Below are positions 52,086 to 62,251 of a stretch of 64,000 bases of DNA, piece by piece (within the stretch, counting starts at the first letter, position 1; each line of letters opens with the position of its first letter). This DNA comes from Amoeboaphelidium occidentale (Eukaryota > Aphelidiomycota > Aphelidea). Position numbers and translations under genes: made by a program. The notes under the pieces were generated by a model, which saw nothing but the letters and a program-made list of their open reading frames with translations, was not told the DNA's origin and made no database searches. The stretch is from contig JALGPX010000030.1 of the NCBI GenBank assembly GCA_023515795.1, forward strand, positions 6,965-70,964, given 5' to 3'.

Positions 52086-53071
52086 TCACAGTACCATTAC
52101 TAAAAATCGTCGCAAAAGCACAATGCAAATGAATAACAATACCACAGCCAATAGAAAGTCGACGTATTTCATATTTCTTTGGTTGTTCTGACGAGATCGT
52201 GCGGTAATTTGGGTTGTCGGGGCAGCTTTTGATTTCGGGGTTGATGGTGCTGCTGTTGATGAAGTGCTTTGATCTATGTTATTTGAATCTTCACTCCCGT
52301 TGGAGCTTCTGTGAGCTACGCGATGACGAACGTTCGATTCCTGAATAGGAGCTTGAGAAGCACCGTCGTTTGACGCTAAATTAGTAGTTGATCCACGGTT
52401 ACTCTTGGTATCCTTTTCGTAAGAGAACGTGAACATAGAAAGGTCTTCACTTTTGCTGCTGCTTCCGTTATCAGTGCATTGCCCAGAAGATTCCGCGACT
52501 CTGGTACTCTTCTCTGACATAATGATAGAATTCTTCTTGCAACAGGAAGAACATGTCCATTCCCTGGACTTTAAAGCCAATGCTTTTCTCTCTTCTTTAG
52601 ACCAGTCTAAGCCCCCTACTGCGCCTTCTGCTTTAGTAGGAAAGAATGATACTATTGCAAGCACAGCTGTTCTTATTCCCCACGCTGGTTGCCAATACTC
52701 TGGATGGTGACCAGTGATAGTCAAGCATATCTTCTTGTTGGTCTCAAATCGACCATTCGGTGTGAGAAATATCACGGAAGGTGGCTTGAAAGGATACTCG
52801 GCCGGTAACAATATTCTGCCATGATATATTCCACCTTCAAACTCTGTATCAGGTGGTCCCAGTAACGTAAAATGCCATTCAAAGATGTTATCCTAAATGA
52901 TCAGTCCACATAATGTCGCTTACTTCTAATGGTTGTGCTGTATATGAGGTATTCGTATCATTGGAAAGTTCTTTGATTTCGCCAAGAATGCGTTTGACGG
53001 CTGTCATCCATCAGAATTAAAGCACGAAACTTACCAGGATTCTTCTTGTTATAATCGACAGTTGTGGCCAT
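52086..53071 (-). CDS. UBC6: tail-anchored ER ubiquitin-conjugating enzyme UBE2J/Ubc6
   Basis: ER-membrane E2 for ER-associated degradation. Three exons (53035-53071, 52924-53000, 52086-52892) give 306 residues. The UBC fold contains YNKKNPAVKRIL, NIFEWHFTLLGP, YHGRILLPAEYPFKPPS, then the UBE2J-specific GRFETNKKICLTITGHHPEY with the catalytic Cys in KICL, and WGIRTAVLAIVSFFPTKAEG. It lacks the HPN motif, as expected for this class. A long Ser/Thr-rich linker leads to a C-terminal membrane anchor (FLLAVVLLFICIVLL). Introns are 34 and 31 nt. Closest to UBE2J1 in spacing, but J1 versus J2 is not certain. Confidence 0.93.
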
Positions 53072-53321
53072 ACTAGGGTACAGTTGTGACGCCAGCTATA
53101 TAAGTCTGGTCAAAGAAAAGCTATTTTAGGACAAAGAATCTTGTCACATGATGGTTGTCATGGAATGTTGAGCTTGAACTTGAAACAACGATGATAATAA
53201 GCAAGAGACCTAAAGCGCTAAATTATCGCGATAAATTTGAGTACGAAGAGGATATCTAAACATCAATATCGAGTTGCTGTCAAAGATCAAGTTGTTGGAT
53301 TGTGCGCATGTTGTTCGAGCT

Positions 53322-55812
53322 ATGATGGCAGGCCCACTTCCAAACGCATTGAACTTGGATTTAACTTTTGGCGCAAAATACAACTTGGATACTTTGGCAC
53401 AATGGGATGAAGTGCAAGTTCAAAGGTATTTCACAGACTTGGGATTTGGGCGAGTGGTTGCATACTTTCCAGGTATTTATCTGCACAAATCTTCTTATCA
53501 TTTAAGAAAACCACATAAATGGACATGTATTACTTGATCTGGATAACGAGTCACTTAAAAGTCTGAATGTCAACTTGTTGGGTCACAGAATGAAGATCAT
53601 GATCATTGTAGGAAGGTTAAGGAAAAGGGAAGCAGATCAAAGAAAGCAGACAGAAGAGGAAGCAAAGAGAAACTCATACACTCATAGAATGAGAAATTAT
53701 GGTTCATTGGATCGATCTGGTGGGCTAGGCAATTGGAGCTCCAGTTCAGGATCGCCTGACATTTCAAGAACCAAGAGTAATGTTGCAACCCCTGGAAAGA
53801 TAGGCTCCAGATCACCTAATATCGAACTAAAAAGTTCTGCTGTTAGGAAAGCGCCAGAGAAGCATTCGCCTTTAAACAGAAGACGACCAAGTGCAAAGGA
53901 TGATATGGCTACACATGGATTAAACAGTGCAAATTCTTCTGGCGGTTCTTCCAACTTCAAGAAGAAGATTATCAAGGTCATTGGTGAGCAAAATCAAAGT
54001 AGAACTGTAGATGTTACTGGAGTCAATGATCTTAAAGCGTTATACGCGAAGATATTCCAAAAGTTTAGTATCACTTACGATCGAGCAGATGAGGCAAGTT
54101 TAGACAGAGAAATTCAAAATTGGTCGTTATGGGCCGGAGGACCTGATGGTTTACTAAGGCAATTGAAAGATGAAGACGCCTTGTCTATCCCTGTTGAAGT
54201 TACTTCCTTCGAACAAGAATTACCACGAGTTTACTTGAAACGAAGAGCCAAGGCTTCCAACACTTTCAAGAAGTTGGAAAATTTCTTTGGAGTTAATGTG
54301 CCACCGAACCGAAACATTAATACGAGTTCGATTCAAGAAAACCGCTCACCAGTTCCATCGTCGCCTATTGTTGATAATTTCATGAACCACAACAAGCTGA
54401 AGAAGTTTTTCAACGACAGACCTACTTCTGAATCTATTTCTGATAATTTCGCAAAGTATTTTCCGAATATCAAGACCGCAGGCAAATCAAAAGCTATTGC
54501 TGAACCTCAAAAGATTTCAAGTTCTCCGAAACCTACTTATCCTGCGCCTATTTCAGTTCAAAGTCCAAGTAATGCTCAGGAAGGGAACTTCAAGTTCAAT
54601 ACCATTACGCGTTCTAATTCCAAAGTTGATACTGCAGCCCGATCCCCAGTTTCTGCAAATGTTGACAGATCTGCGGAGAGATCTCAAGATCATCTTGCTT
54701 ACTATCCACAGAAAGACAATGGGCCCGAGGAAATTGAAACTTTTGAAGAAGTTCCTGCCGTCGAAGATGATCCTCTGGTTCCGCTAGAGAACGATAACGC
54801 ACCGAAAACTCCTAATCCAATTACAATCAATACCATGGCTAACACGCCAACAAGCACTGAACCTCCTAGTCCGGTAGGCGCAGAGCTAAAACGATCAGGA
54901 ACAAGAAAAATCAAATGGGTTAAAGGAGCTCTCATAGGAACTGGATCATTCGGTAACGTTTACCTTGGCCTTAATGCTCAAACTGGTGAGCTGATGGCCG
55001 TAAAACAAGTTGTTCTTCCAGAAGTAACTGGCGGTGATGAAACTATCACCAAAAGCCAGCTTCGTAAGAAAGTGATGGTTGAAGCACTTCAAAGAGAAAT
55101 TTTGTTACTGAAAGAACTTGAGCATCCTAATATCGTTTGTTACCTTGGATCTGAGTCCACAGACAAGTATCTAAATATTTTCCTGGAATATGTCGCAGGC
55201 GGCTCGTTAAGTTCTGTTTTGAAGGATTACGGAAACTTAGAAGAACCATTGATTAAATCTTTCATTAAGCAGATTCTACACGGTCTCGCCTACTTGCATG
55301 ACAAGAAAATTGTGCACAGAGATATTAAAGGAGGAAATATTCTTGTCGACAACAAGGGAATAGTAAAGATCAGTGATTTCGGTATCAGCAAGAAGCTGTC
55401 TGGTGGAAATGATAGAGGAAGCATAGTTTCTGTCGCTAAACAAAATCGAACAAGTACTCTACAAGGCTCAGGTATATTTTACAGTTTTTAATATTCTTAT
55501 CTCTTAGTGTTTTGGATGGCTCCGGAAGTTGTGCAAAAGTACCACTACACTCCCAAATCTGATATCTGGAGTATGGGCTGTCTGATGATCGAGATGTTTA
55601 CAGGGAAACATCCTTGGCCCGAGTTGAACCAAATGCAGGCCATGTTCAAAATCGGCAACTATGAAGTACCGCCTCAGCCTCAAAACATCAGTGTAGAAGC
55701 CAAGGATTTCATGGACCGTTGTTTTGACTTGAATTACAAAGATCGTTGGAATGCAACAGAACTATTGGCGCACCGATTCCTTGCAGAAGAGTCCAGTCCT
55801 TTATCGCCTTAG
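53322..55812 (+). CDS. STE11: Ste11/Byr2-type MAP kinase kinase kinase (SAM-RA-kinase)
   Basis: Top kinase of a mating, invasion or osmotic MAPK cascade. Three exons (53322-53472, 53507-55471, 55508-55812) give 806 residues. The SAM domain (about 25-95) includes WDEVQVQRYFTDLGFG and LLGHRMKIM, interrupted by intron 1. A Ras-association-like domain (about 185-270) begins KKKIIKVIGEQNQSRTVDVT. A disordered Ser/Pro linker follows. The kinase (about 490-795) has GTGSFGNVYLG, AVKQV, HRDIKGGNIL, DFG, and SVFWMAPEVV formed across intron 2. The order equals that of yeast Ste11/fission yeast Byr2. An upstream exon cannot be excluded. Confidence 0.94.
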
Positions 55813-55906
55813 ACATGAAACAATAAATCGAATCTATTGTACAAAATAATCATTTTCTCGGCTTTCGGAATTTGATGAACCTAAAATTTAGTGCATCACA
55901 GAAAAG

Positions 55907-57260
55907 TTACCGATTTCTTATAGATAAGAAAGGATTGCTTGATGACGGTTGTGGAGGAGGATGCGGGATAGGTTTGGCCGACAATAATGTATCATCTTTG
56001 CTTTTTAAGTTAACTTCTGCTAGAGATCCGACAAGATCTTCGACGGATGAAGGTTTTGAAGCATCTTCACTTATTATAAGGTTTTGAGTCTCAAGTAAGT
56101 CTCTGTTCGCCTCAACAGGCAAAGAAGTCAAAATTGATACAGAGTCAACACTCGAAGAAGAACAAGCTGCCTTATCCCAGTCGTAAGGTACATCCTCTGG
56201 ATCTTTTGAGAGCATAAACAGCTCCACAAATAATTCGTGAATGTAATTGTAATCTGGAGCTTCTTGATACGTCAAACTGTTAAGGTACTTAAATAATTTG
56301 GAGCAAGGTTGAGGCAAATGCGCTACAAACTGCTCAGAATGATGTTTGCTTTTAATTACTCCAACAACATTTCTGTCACGCTCTCCTCTCCAGGGAAGTT
56401 TGCCTTGAAGAAATTCCACCATCACATAGCAAAGTGACCATAAATCGTCTCTTCGTCCTAGTTCCTTATTATCATGTGCATTAATAGAAGCATATCTGGC
56501 AGTACCTCTAAATCCAGCCTTATCCCTTGCCTCTCGAATTCTTGTCCCATCTGATGAAACATATCTGCGACAAAGACCGTAATCCAACATGTATACTTTA
56601 GCTCTCCCTTTGTAAAAATCATCTTTTCGTAGTTTTGTGTTGTTTCGGACTAAGCTAACAGCGAAATTCGATGGCTTTATATCCCTGTGAATGTATCCGA
56701 TATCATGAAGCCTATGAATTGCGGTAAGCATTTGACAAAGCAATAATGAAGTGGTAGATAGACTAAATGATCCTGAGCTCTGTTTCTTTCTAAGATCAGC
56801 TAAATTCGATCCCAGTTGCTGCATAGCTAGAAAGTTGTATTCCTTTGAACAATCGCATTTTTCCTGGGTGGTCAACTTTCCCTTGATCTGTGGCATGGGA
56901 CATATGCACTTATCCAGAGTGACCTTGCCACAGCCGTAGAATTTACAGGCAAACGAAGACAAATGAGTGTCATGTGAATGTTCAAGCAACTTTTTCAGTA
57001 TCATGACCTCGACCTTAAGTGTATGTTTCTTGGCTCTAACAGTTTCAAACTTAATAGCCACCATTCGTTGGGTTTGAGTATCTTCAGCTTGATATGTTAC
57101 ACCTATGATCAATGCATTAAACATTATCTACTTGAGCCATCTTACCAAAAGCACCTTGACCAAGCTTTTGCTTCTAAAACATAAGATCACACTTAAAACA
57201 AGGAACACATACCAAAGCCCATTTGTTTTTGATAATAAGAGGCTGTTTTGACGTTATCAT
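55907..57260 (-). CDS. casein kinase 1 superfamily kinase, tau-tubulin kinase-like
   Basis: Ser/Thr kinase nearest in pattern to TTBK. Three exons (57213-57260, 57146-57173, 55907-57102) give 423 residues. The Gly loop LGQGAFG is split over intron 2, then AIKFETVRAKKHTLKVEV with the catalytic Lys. A cysteine-rich insertion with CDCSKEYNF follows, then YIHRDIKPSNFAV. The DFG site is LDYG, so Phe is replaced by Tyr; TTBK usually has DFG. RGTARYASINAHDNKELGRRDD is the CK1-type activation segment (two parts: RGTARYASINAH and KELGRRDD). The C-terminal 90 residues are Ser/Pro-rich. The cysteine-rich insertion after the C-helix is not typical of TTBK. Confidence 0.82.
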
Positions 57261-57333
57261 CCAATGAAACTGATGCTACTTCGATTTTGAGTTGAAACAA
57301 ATCTGCAGATGTTTGTTGCTATTTGATCGCCGC

Positions 57334-58928
57334 ATGTCTGTGGCTTCTGGCGAGACTTCGATTACAAATGCGAACTTTGGTATGCGTTATGGATATCACT
57401 AACATTTCGTAAAGATATTGAGGAAAGATACGAAAGGCTACTGCATGAATACACAAAACTAAAAGCGCAGAACTCAGTTCTAAAGAAGGCCATCATCAGC
57501 GAGCAGACTACGATGCAGAAGATCGAGAAAGAGCTTCAGCTTAAGGAAAATGATTATCGAAAAGTACTTTTAATTCTAATCGGGATGACATTTGAAGAAT
57601 GCTCAAGAATTGGACTCTTTGAAGTTTCATAATCAGCGGCTGGTCAAGAGGATCGAAGCCATGCAAGAAGAATTGGCCCAACCGGTAGATTTGCCTGTTT
57701 TAGAAGAACTTATTGTTAGAAGCAAGGCAGCTGGATTCTGGGATCAACAAGCTCATCAAAGAAGGAATTTGAAAAGCTGAAACTGGCATTGGAAGCAAGT
57801 AATGCTGATTTAGTTAAAAAGATCAATGAAAACGAGTCACTGCATAAAGCGCTGGATGAGCTTGAGCATTCACGGAGCTCAGAAAGAAATGATATGGTGC
57901 AGCGGAATGAAACTTTGCAAAAGCAGTTGGCGGATTTGAAAGTAAACATAAACATCCCTGATATTGCTTTAACATTTCAGGATGAATTCAGGCGAAGCAT
58001 GACATCTTCAGAAGATCAGATCATTCACTTGAGGCGAAAGAATACTGAACTCGAGAAGTTTGAAAAGAAACTGAAAACAGATAAACGAGACGCTTTTACG
58101 GATACTATCGCTTCTATCGTGGAAAGAGTTGAAAGAGGCTCTGATGCTTATGCTTTTGAAGATCCTAAGATGGTAGAACTTGAGGGAAAGCTGAAGTCGT
58201 TAAGTCTGGATTTGGCAACAGTAGAAACAGAACGGAAATCCCTAGAGTCTTCTTTATCTGAATTGAAAGGTAAATAATGACAAGAAGTTTTTAATCTGGA
58301 ATTAGAAAAACTAAATGAAAGTGAACATAATCTTCTGCGAAAGAATGCCGAGGCTAATGCATTACGTACAAGCATAGCACAGAAAGATGAGATGATTGCA
58401 GGTTTAAACGAGAATATTTCAGGTCTTCGGAAAGAAATCGAGGAATTGAAAGTTAAGCCAACAGTTACAAATGTAGAGACTCTCACAGAACAGGAAGAAC
58501 ATGTATCAGTAGAAGTTCAAACAATGGAACCGTCGTCAAACTTTTTGAAGAAGGAAGTTCGTGTCCAAGGCCTGGTCGTCCAGGTTCCTGAGGAACTTGT
58601 TGATAAGTCTTTGGATAACTTCAATGATGCTCATAAATTGAGATCGGAATATGAAACTCGGTTGGATGATTTGCATAAACAACTAAGTGAAGCCGATAGT
58701 TTCAAGACTAGGATGGCCCAAGAGTACAAGACGATTTTTGCAGCAAAAGAAGTGTACGAAATGGAGCGAAAAACCTGCACGGCTCAGATAAAAGAAATGG
58801 AAGCACAAATACGAGAACTGAAAGCAAAAGGCGAAGAAGCGGAAGCTAATTTTGCCAAACAAGTTGCAACCATGACAGAATATGTGGAATTTCTAAAAGG
58901 ACAAGTAAAAGAGAGTAATCAAGTTTGA
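57334..58928 (+). CDS. PPP1R21: PPP1R21-like (KLRAQ) coiled-coil protein, FERRY complex type
   Basis: In animals PPP1R21 is a subunit of the Rab5-binding FERRY complex on early endosomes. Five exons (57334-57379, 57415-57563, 57598-57684, 57720-58269, 58306-58928) give 484 residues, shorter than human (780). The N-terminal KLRAQ block reads EYTKLKAQNSVLKKAIISEQ, and FHNQRLVKRIEAMQEELAQP continues over intron 2. The rest is coiled coil. The exon 3-4 join uses a donor inside a frame that would otherwise stay open for 32 codons; it is fixed by the continuing KKEFEKLKLALEAS heptads. The C terminus keeps a long coil with MTEYVEFLKGQV. Divergent from the CK1-like gene by 73 bp. Confidence 0.8.
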
Positions 58929-58944
58929 TTATTTAACTCTGATT

Positions 58945-60372
58945 TTATGAAAATAGATTGTTGATTTCGTCGATTTCAGCTTTCAAGTCTAAAATGGAAT
59001 TATAACCACAGGTCAACAGCGTAGGAAGTTTTAGCTTCTTTAAAGGTGTTGTAAGACTATTCCACATTTGCTTCTCAGACTTCAAATTGTAGAGTTTGAC
59101 TGATGGATATAGAAGTAAGTCGCTTGCCAAAACTTGTGGAAAAGGCATGAATGCTGGAAATGGGGTTTTCAGTTGAACTTCTCCCTCATCATCACTAACA
59201 GGTACACTTTTACCATCGGGAACTCTTTTCGCGCTAAAGAAGCATCGTCCAATTTGATTTTCGCTCCCGAAACAAAACTCCTGTTCCTGCTCGCATGATA
59301 AAGCCATAGTAGCCATAGGAGATTTGAAAGGGAATAATGCAGATAGACTTGAAGGTCTTGTCTTCGTGTAAAATGATAATAGGGTCGTATCCAAGGCCAT
59401 TGAGCAAACTGCTGATCGCATGTATAATGACTTTAACTTTGAATTAATAAAAACACTAGTTGAGTCAAACGTCTCCAACCTTGAATAATCAACAATATTG
59501 ATCATATCACACAAACCACGTGCTTCGTAAACCGTTTTAAATCGAGATAATTCATGAACGCCTTCTACTTTATCCAAGTAATTGTCATAACAAAAAGAAA
59601 CAATTGGCAACTTCTGATTATCGTCTCGTATCTCTTGTAGAGTCCCAATAGACAGACCGCCAAATTCTTCCAGCAAGTCAATCTGTACATTTAAACCTTT
59701 TAGGACATCGCATTCCTCTGCAAATGATCTGAACTTTCCGTCAACGATATCATCCTTCCATTGTTCAGATGATGATAATTCGTAACCCCCGGCATAATTT
59801 CTCTTAGACTTCACAATATTTATGGGATTAACCGTGTTTGGGTGATAATACAGCCGAGTGTAATCGCTCCAATGCTGATACTTCGTTTCGTCAAACTGAG
59901 CATTATCAGTTTCTCCGTCCAAATACTTTATAAATTCAGATTTCTCTACTTTGGTCTGCTGCACGACTTGAGGTTCGGCACACCACTGACTTGCAGAGGT
60001 CTGTCCTTCTCGCTCGGCATGATCATCATTGACTTTATACAACTCAGATTGTACAGCTTGCGATCCCATCTCAACTAGACATAAGCACATCATTAAACTA
60101 GAGCAATTACATTTCCTGTCGAATATCAAAAGCCTGGGCGTGTATGTTTCCTCATTCTAATCAATGAGCTGAGCTAAATCAATACAGTTCTTACTCTTGC
60201 ATTGCGTCCTTCCCTGAAAATAGAGTGCAAATTTAGCTCTTCTCTCTTGTTCTTATTGTAATGGTCCTAAACATCAGAATTGCGCGATATCACGACGAAC
60301 CTGCGTGTTCCAGAAGTGTGTTCCAACAGAATTGGAAACTTTCCCGAACTGAAGCGTAATGATCTCAGACAT
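58945..60372 (-). CDS. DML1: Misato/Dml1 tubulin-like mitochondrial distribution protein
   Basis: Needed for mitochondrial shape and partition in yeast and animals. Four exons (60301-60372, 60195-60266, 60111-60156, 58945-60074) give 439 residues. The tubulin-like start SEIITLQFGKVSNSVGTHFW is clear. Short exons then supply SIFREGRNAR and EETYTPRLLIFD, and the large exon has WSDYTRLYYHPNTVN, a Misato hallmark, and FRSFAEECDVLKGLNVQID. The three 5' introns are 34-38 nt. The protein is a little shorter than human MSTO1 (570). It is divergent from the BRCA1-like gene (149 bp between starts), and 16 bp separate its stop from the convergent PPP1R21 stop. Confidence 0.93.
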
Positions 60373-60521
60373 TCACCAGAAACAAAGTATTTTTAACGTA
60401 GCCGTTCATATAGAACTCAGCTTAGGAATAATCGAATTAGGAAACTTGGCCTGTGACGAGAATTATCGTGAAACTATCGATTTGGCTTTTTGTCTCAACT
60501 GCGAACGATTAGACGCCACCG

Positions 60522-62078
60522 ATGTCAACTATAAAAGACTGCCTGAAGGAAATTGAAATTGAACTACGCTGCCCAATATGGTAATATTAAGTTTATCTTT
60601 TGTTGCTGAACTTAAGTTTTGGGACTCTTGAGAATCCTGTTGCTGCTCCTTGCCAGCATACATTTTGCGATAGTTGCATTCAACGAACTGTTAGCAAAAA
60701 CGCATGCCCTTTGTGCAAATGTAAAATGAACAAAAGATCTCTTAGGAAGGATGAAGGGCTTCACAGAATTATTGGCGCATATTCAGAGATGCGGCGAGTT
60801 TACGAGAATCTTTACGATATCAGCCTGTCTCAGTCAGGGCACTCACAGCCGATCGATGAAGAAGCACTGCTTTGTCCTCAGCTATTGCAAGAAACAAAAG
60901 AGAATGCAAATGCAAACGCTTTCGTTGGTTTACTTGAGACACCGAAACGGCGTGCACCTCTGGAAACGGTGTCTAACAAGTCAAGCTCTGGCAAAAAGCG
61001 GTTACAGCGTAAAGATAACATTCACGTTTCACCTTCCATGTCTACACAACAAATCGCAGAGTATATTTTGCAAAAGAGAAAGTATGAGCGTGAGTTGAAG
61101 CAGATTGATGAAATTTGTCCGAATGAAACATCTCAAGTCGTTGTTCCGCATGTTGGCAGGAAATCAGCACGTTTCAACAATCCAGAACCGAGAGAGCAGC
61201 CTAGAGAACAACCGAGAGATCATCATAGCAGTAGGCTGACAGTTATTGATGAGGAAAACATGTATCGTGGTAATGCTGAACAAGGCACAGCAACATGTAC
61301 ACCGTACTATGATAGTCATCCAACACAAGATTTTTCTATTAACACTGCTCTGGCCAGAGAGTTGTCAGTTCCGGATTCGTTAGCACATTATGATGAACAG
61401 TCTCGTACATCTAAAGCACTCACATTCTGTACCACATCTTTTGATGATTTCTCTTTTGTATGTTTCATGTTATACAGCTTACATATTCTTAGAAAGCAGC
61501 GGCTCGGTTTTGCAAGAAATTTAGTGCCAGTATGGTGAATGAAATCAATCAAGAAGTTACACACCTAATTGTTCAATGCGGTAACAAACAATTTAATTCT
61601 CTAAACTTTAGACCAAGGAGCACGGCGGTTAGCGCCACGAACTCTAAAGTACTTTATGGCTATAACTAGAGGAATTTGGATTGTTGACGCAGACTGGATG
61701 AATGACTCTTTGGAGGAAGGAAAGCTTCTTGATTGTGACGGCTATGAAATATCTGGAGACGATCAGAATAAGAATGCAGGAGGGCCAAATATTGCAAGAA
61801 TACGCAGATTAAGGAATCAGAAACTTTTGTTTCAAGACTACTCTTTCTTCTTGCTAGGAGTGTGGGAATCTGTCTCATTCAAGTCGATAGCGGATATTAT
61901 TGATCACTGCGACGGAAGACTAACTCGGCGTATAGCTGTGGATTCTGAATATTTCTACGTTGTTTATGGACCAGAGACCCCAACAGATGAAGTGAAGCAA
62001 ATGTCCAAGAAATTTGGGCCACGATTGAAATCCTTGGCTTGGCTTTTTGATTGTGTGTCTCTGTACAGAATATGCTAA
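60522..62078 (+). CDS. BRCA1: BRCA1-like RING and tandem BRCT protein
   Basis: Probable E3 ubiquitin ligase of homologous-recombination repair. Four exons (60522-60580, 60617-61457, 61493-61580, 61612-62078) give 484 residues. The RING at the N terminus reads CPICFGTLENPVAAPCQHTF then CDSCI and CPLC, with the first Cys pair split by intron 1. A low-complexity middle (about 80-290) follows. Two BRCT repeats end the protein: AARFCKKFSAS, VTHLIVQC, RTLKYFMAITRGIWIVDADW, then a second repeat from KLLFQDYSFFLLG to SLAWLFDCVSLYRI. RTLKYF and the final W-x-x-D-S/C-V-x-LY match BRCA1. BARD1 is the main alternative. It has no large exon-11-like region. Confidence 0.85.
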
Positions 62079-62251
62079 ACAATAGAAACGAGCCCCTAGA
62101 CATCATAATCGAAAAGCATTTCGCTTCTTTTGTTGTTGTTTAAAGCATTATTGATTCCCCGCTCAGATCGCTTATCCGTGGCACGATCTTTGACACGCGA
62201 CAGCGTGATCAGGGGCAAAGCAGCCAGAATTATCAAATCCTCTATTTTCGT

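Noticed and set aside
60359-60556. Small plus-strand gene before the BRCA1-like gene
   Set aside because: It lies over the Misato first exon and the BRCA1-like start in another frame and has no similarity; it is a shadow.
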